From Furfurilactobacillus milii (GTDB lineage Bacteria; Bacillota; Bacilli; Lactobacillales; Lactobacillaceae), in the NCBI RefSeq assembly GCF_009863985.1, contig NZ_WEZT01000003.1, positions 1-64,000 of the forward strand: a stretch of 64,000 nt of DNA. Reading direction: 5' to 3'. Position 1 is the first letter of the stretch; each line of letters begins with the position of its first letter. A program made the position numbers and the translations under genes. A model generated the notes under the pieces. It did no database searches and was not told the origin of the DNA. It saw only the letters and a list, made by a program, of their open reading frames with translations. This document shows, piece after piece, positions 61,887 through 64,000 of the stretch.

Positions 61887-63179
61887 TTAGTCTTTATTAC
61901 GATTCCGACGACGGCGTAAGAATGGTGGTAAGTCTAACCCATCATCTTCGCTTTGATCATCGCTACCACTGCTTTCTGAGCTTGCAGCAGAAGCATTGAA
62001 GACGTCAAAATCTGGTTTTTCAACACCGGCAAACTCACTGCTGTCAGCCTGTTGACTAACTGGACGGTTGTTTGTCGTTGGTTGCTGACGGATGTCCCAG
62101 TTACCAAACGGATCGTTGTTAACGGGTGCCGCTTCGCTCGGCGCTGCTGAACCAGCAGAACCAGCTGGCGTACTGTCAAATGGCGTACGACCAGTCTTAT
62201 TTTCCTGGCGTGTACCGGCCTTTTTATGATCAATACCAGTGGCGATAACAGTGACCCGCACTTCATCGCCCAAGTTTTCATCAATTGACGTCCCAAAAAT
62301 AATGTTAACGTCGGTGGTTGCGGCCTGTGCCACGATGTCTGAAGCTGTTTGCGCTTCAAACAAGGATAAGTCTGGGCCACCGGTGATGTTAAGCAAGACT
62401 TGTTGAGCACCATCAATAGCAACTTCCAGAAGTGGCGATGAAATGGCCGCTTTAGTAGCATCAGCAGTCCGGTTTTCACCAGAAGCTGAGCCAATGCCCA
62501 TCAGTGCTGTCCCTTGATCCTGCATCACTGTCTTAACATCGGCAAAGTCCAAGTTAACGTAACCAGGTGAAGTGATCAGGTCTGAAATACCCTGAACACC
62601 TTGACGAAGCACGTTATCAGCTTCTTTAAAGGCATCCATCATTGGTGTCTTCTTATCAACCATTTCCAACAATCTGTTGTTGGCGATGATGATCAGTGTA
62701 TCAACGTTTTCCTTTAAATTGGCAATCCCTTCAGCAGCAAAACGGCCACGACGAGGTCCTTCAAAGGTAAATGGCCGAGTTACAACACCAACCGTTAAAG
62801 CACCCTGTTCCTTAGCAATCCGAGCAACGACAGGTGCGGCACCATTCCCAGTACCACCACCCATACCAGCGGTGACAAAAATCATGTCAGCGCCAGCGAG
62901 GGCTTCTGCTAAGGCATCTTCACTTTCTTCGGCAGCCTTTTGACCAACCTCTGGATTAGAACCGGCACCCAACCCACGAGTGAGTTTTGGTCCTAATTGA
63001 ATCTTCGTTGCGGCATTACTTGCGTTCAATGCCTGTAGGTCAGTGTTAGCCACGATAAAGTCAACACCGGCCACTTCTTCATCGATCATTCGATTGACAG
63101 CGTTACTACCCCCGCCACCAACACCGATGACCTTAATTTTTGCGCCAATTGGTTGGCTCTGGTCCACTGCGTTTTCCAT
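61887..63179 (-). CDS. ftsZ: Cell-division GTPase FtsZ
   Basis: 430 residues, the tubulin-like division ring protein. [13 protein letters not shown] near residue 20, the tubulin signature [15 protein letters not shown] near residue 103 (N where many FtsZ have T), the T7 loop region [11 protein letters not shown] near residue 205, a disordered linker from ~320, and the C-terminal peptide [12 protein letters not shown] that binds FtsA and SepF. Directly after ftsA (19 bp). Confidence 0.98.
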   Translation of the reverse strand: MENAVDQSQPIGAKIKVIGVGGGGSNAVNRMIDEEVAGVDFIVANTDLQALNASNAATKIQLGPKLTRGLGAGSNPEVGQKAAEESEDALAEALAGADMIFVTAGMGGGTGNGAAPVVARIAKEQGALTVGVVTRPFTFEGPRRGRFAAEGIANLKENVDTLIIIANNRLLEMVDKKTPMMDAFKEADNVLRQGVQGISDLITSPGYVNLDFADVKTVMQDQGTALMGIGSASGENRTADATKAAISSPLLEVAIDGAQQVLLNITGGPDLSLFEAQTASDIVAQAATTDVNIIFGTSIDENLGDEVRVTVIATGIDHKKAGTRQENKTGRTPFDSTPAGSAGSAAPSEAAPVNNDPFGNWDIRQQPTTNNRPVSQQADSSEFAGVEKPDFDVFNASAASSESSGSDDQSEDDGLDLPPFLRRRRNRNKD

Positions 63180-63198
63180 TTATGGTTCCTCCAAATAC

Positions 63199-64000
63199 TT
63201 AATCAAAGAAGTTGCGGATAAAATCACCAACACGGTTCGTGCGGGATTTCTTTTCCTTTGGCGCCTTAGGTTTTGCTGACGGTTGTTGACTCGCTTCATT
63301 AGCAACCTGCTGACGTTGTGTGCGTCCATCGGATACCGGTGCCTGACTTGTCTGGGCCACAAATTCGCCCATCAATGCATCCTTCACTAAGCGGCGAGTT
63401 TCTGACTGACGACCACTATACGTAATCAAGGATAAAGCAGTCGCATTTTGCGGATGCCGTAACCCCATTTGTTCAGGAACGTAAATCCGCACGTTAACAC
63501 CCAAAATGTCCTCAGCCAGTTCAACGATTCCAGGCAAGGCAGCAACGCCACCCGTCAAGACCACACCACCTGGTAATTCTAACGCGGAAACCTCATCTAA
63601 TGAAGCCCGAATCGTTTCAAATATTTGTTGTAATCGAGCCTCAATAATTTCTGCCAAATACTCTTCGCTAACTTGAACAGGTTTATTTTGACCAACGACA
63701 GTCACTGGAAATTGATTTTTATCACTAGCATCCTCGGTGTTGGCAAAACCATAATCCCGCTTAATCTTTTCAGCATCTGCCAGTGAAGTGTTTAACACGA
63801 CTGAAATATCTTTGGTGATGTAGTTACCACCTTCTTGATCAACGGTCGTGTATTTTAACTTGTGATCATGAATAACCGCAGCAGTGGTCTGTCCACCACC
63901 AAGATCAATGATCACTGTACCAAAATCTTGTTCACCGTCGTTCAACACGGTTTGGCCCAAAGCAACGGGTGTAACCGTGACATCTGCAACATGCAAGCCG
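63199..64000 (-). CDS. ftsA: Cell-division protein FtsA, C-terminal part (cut by window end)
   Basis: Only the last ~266 residues are inside the window; the frame stays open past base 64000. Actin-fold phosphate motif IIDLGGGQTTAAV near residue 27 of this part and VVLTGGVAALPGIVELAEDILG near residue 145. A basic P/K-rich linker ends in RVGDFIRNFFD, the amphipathic membrane-targeting helix that tethers FtsZ. Upstream division genes are beyond the edge. Confidence 0.95.
   Translation of the reverse strand, partial: GLHVADVTVTPVALGQTVLNDGEQDFGTVIIDLGGGQTTAAVIHDHKLKYTTVDQEGGNYITKDISVVLNTSLADAEKIKRDYGFANTEDASDKNQFPVTVVGQNKPVQVSEEYLAEIIEARLQQIFETIRASLDEVSALELPGGVVLTGGVAALPGIVELAEDILGVNVRIYVPEQMGLRHPQNATALSLITYSGRQSETRRLVKDALMGEFVAQTSQAPVSDGRTQRQQVANEASQQPSAKPKAPKEKKSRTNRVGDFIRNFFD

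Overview
The window comes from a low-to-moderate G+C Gram-positive chromosome, almost certainly a Lactobacillaceae member. Support comes from the ileS T-box, divIVA-ylmH-yggT-sepF-ftsZ-ftsA division cluster, the recD2-TPR-pgm-mnmA-DUF1831-iscS neighbourhood, a Met T-box before metQNI, and Gram-positive Shine-Dalgarno sites. Cobalamin genes, a short 6-phosphogluconate dehydrogenase and an FAD/FMN reductase next to a LysR gene would suit cobalamin-making heterofermenters such as Furfurilactobacillus or Secundilactobacillus, but the species is an inference. No tRNA, rRNA or CRISPR array was seen.

Layout. (1) 1-5.3 kb: the start of a cobalamin operon (CblT-like S component, cobD, cbiA) whose cbiA is cut by an insertion sequence; divergent pduO and cobC; a flavodoxin; a GNAT/HTH pair with a leaderless promoter; a 197-bp internally deleted copy of the same insertion sequence. 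(2) 5.4-8.9 kb: ribose genes (rbsK, permease, rbsD) behind two LacI-type operators; an orphan antitoxin-like gene. (3) 9-13.3 kb: a transporter remnant, a fumarate/urocanate/phenolic-acid-type reductase with its LysR regulator, and a HigBA-type toxin-antitoxin pair behind a short leader peptide. (4) 13.3-19 kb: LacI regulator, cysteine-less Spx-like protein, two related unknown proteins, a ComK-like protein, and a nucleobase permease behind a leader ORF. (5) 19-26.3 kb: deoxynucleoside catabolism (pdp, deoR, deoD, deoB, deoC), competence-type sigma factor, transaldolase. (6) 26.7-43.6 kb: M20 peptidase, HAD phosphatase, acetoin genes, cytosine deaminase, gnd, usp, cell-surface proteins, metQNI, aldo-keto reductase, prs. 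(7) 43.7-55 kb: MFS exporter, recD2, TPR, pgm, mnmA, DUF1831, iscS, mtnN, nudix, cold-shock gene. (8) 55.3-64 kb: small HTH protein, immunity-like protein, ileS and the division cluster, ending inside ftsA.

The most unusual content is non-coding. Four intergenic copies (168-176 nt) of one structured RNA family share short conserved blocks, while their helices differ in sequence yet keep pairing. Separately, three tandem units of about 126 bp between mtnN and iscS each keep a covarying stem and a conserved pseudoknot pairing. Both were found by eye and need covariance-model searches.

How genes work together: deoC, deoB, deoD and pdp break down (deoxy)nucleosides to deoxyribose phosphate and bases, with the NCS1 permease and cytosine deaminase handling bases. 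RbsD, RbsK, transaldolase, Gnd and Prs link ribose, the pentose phosphate pool and PRPP. PduO, CobC, CobD and the CblT-like protein point to adenosylcobalamin assembly or salvage, now probably impaired by the cbiA insertion.
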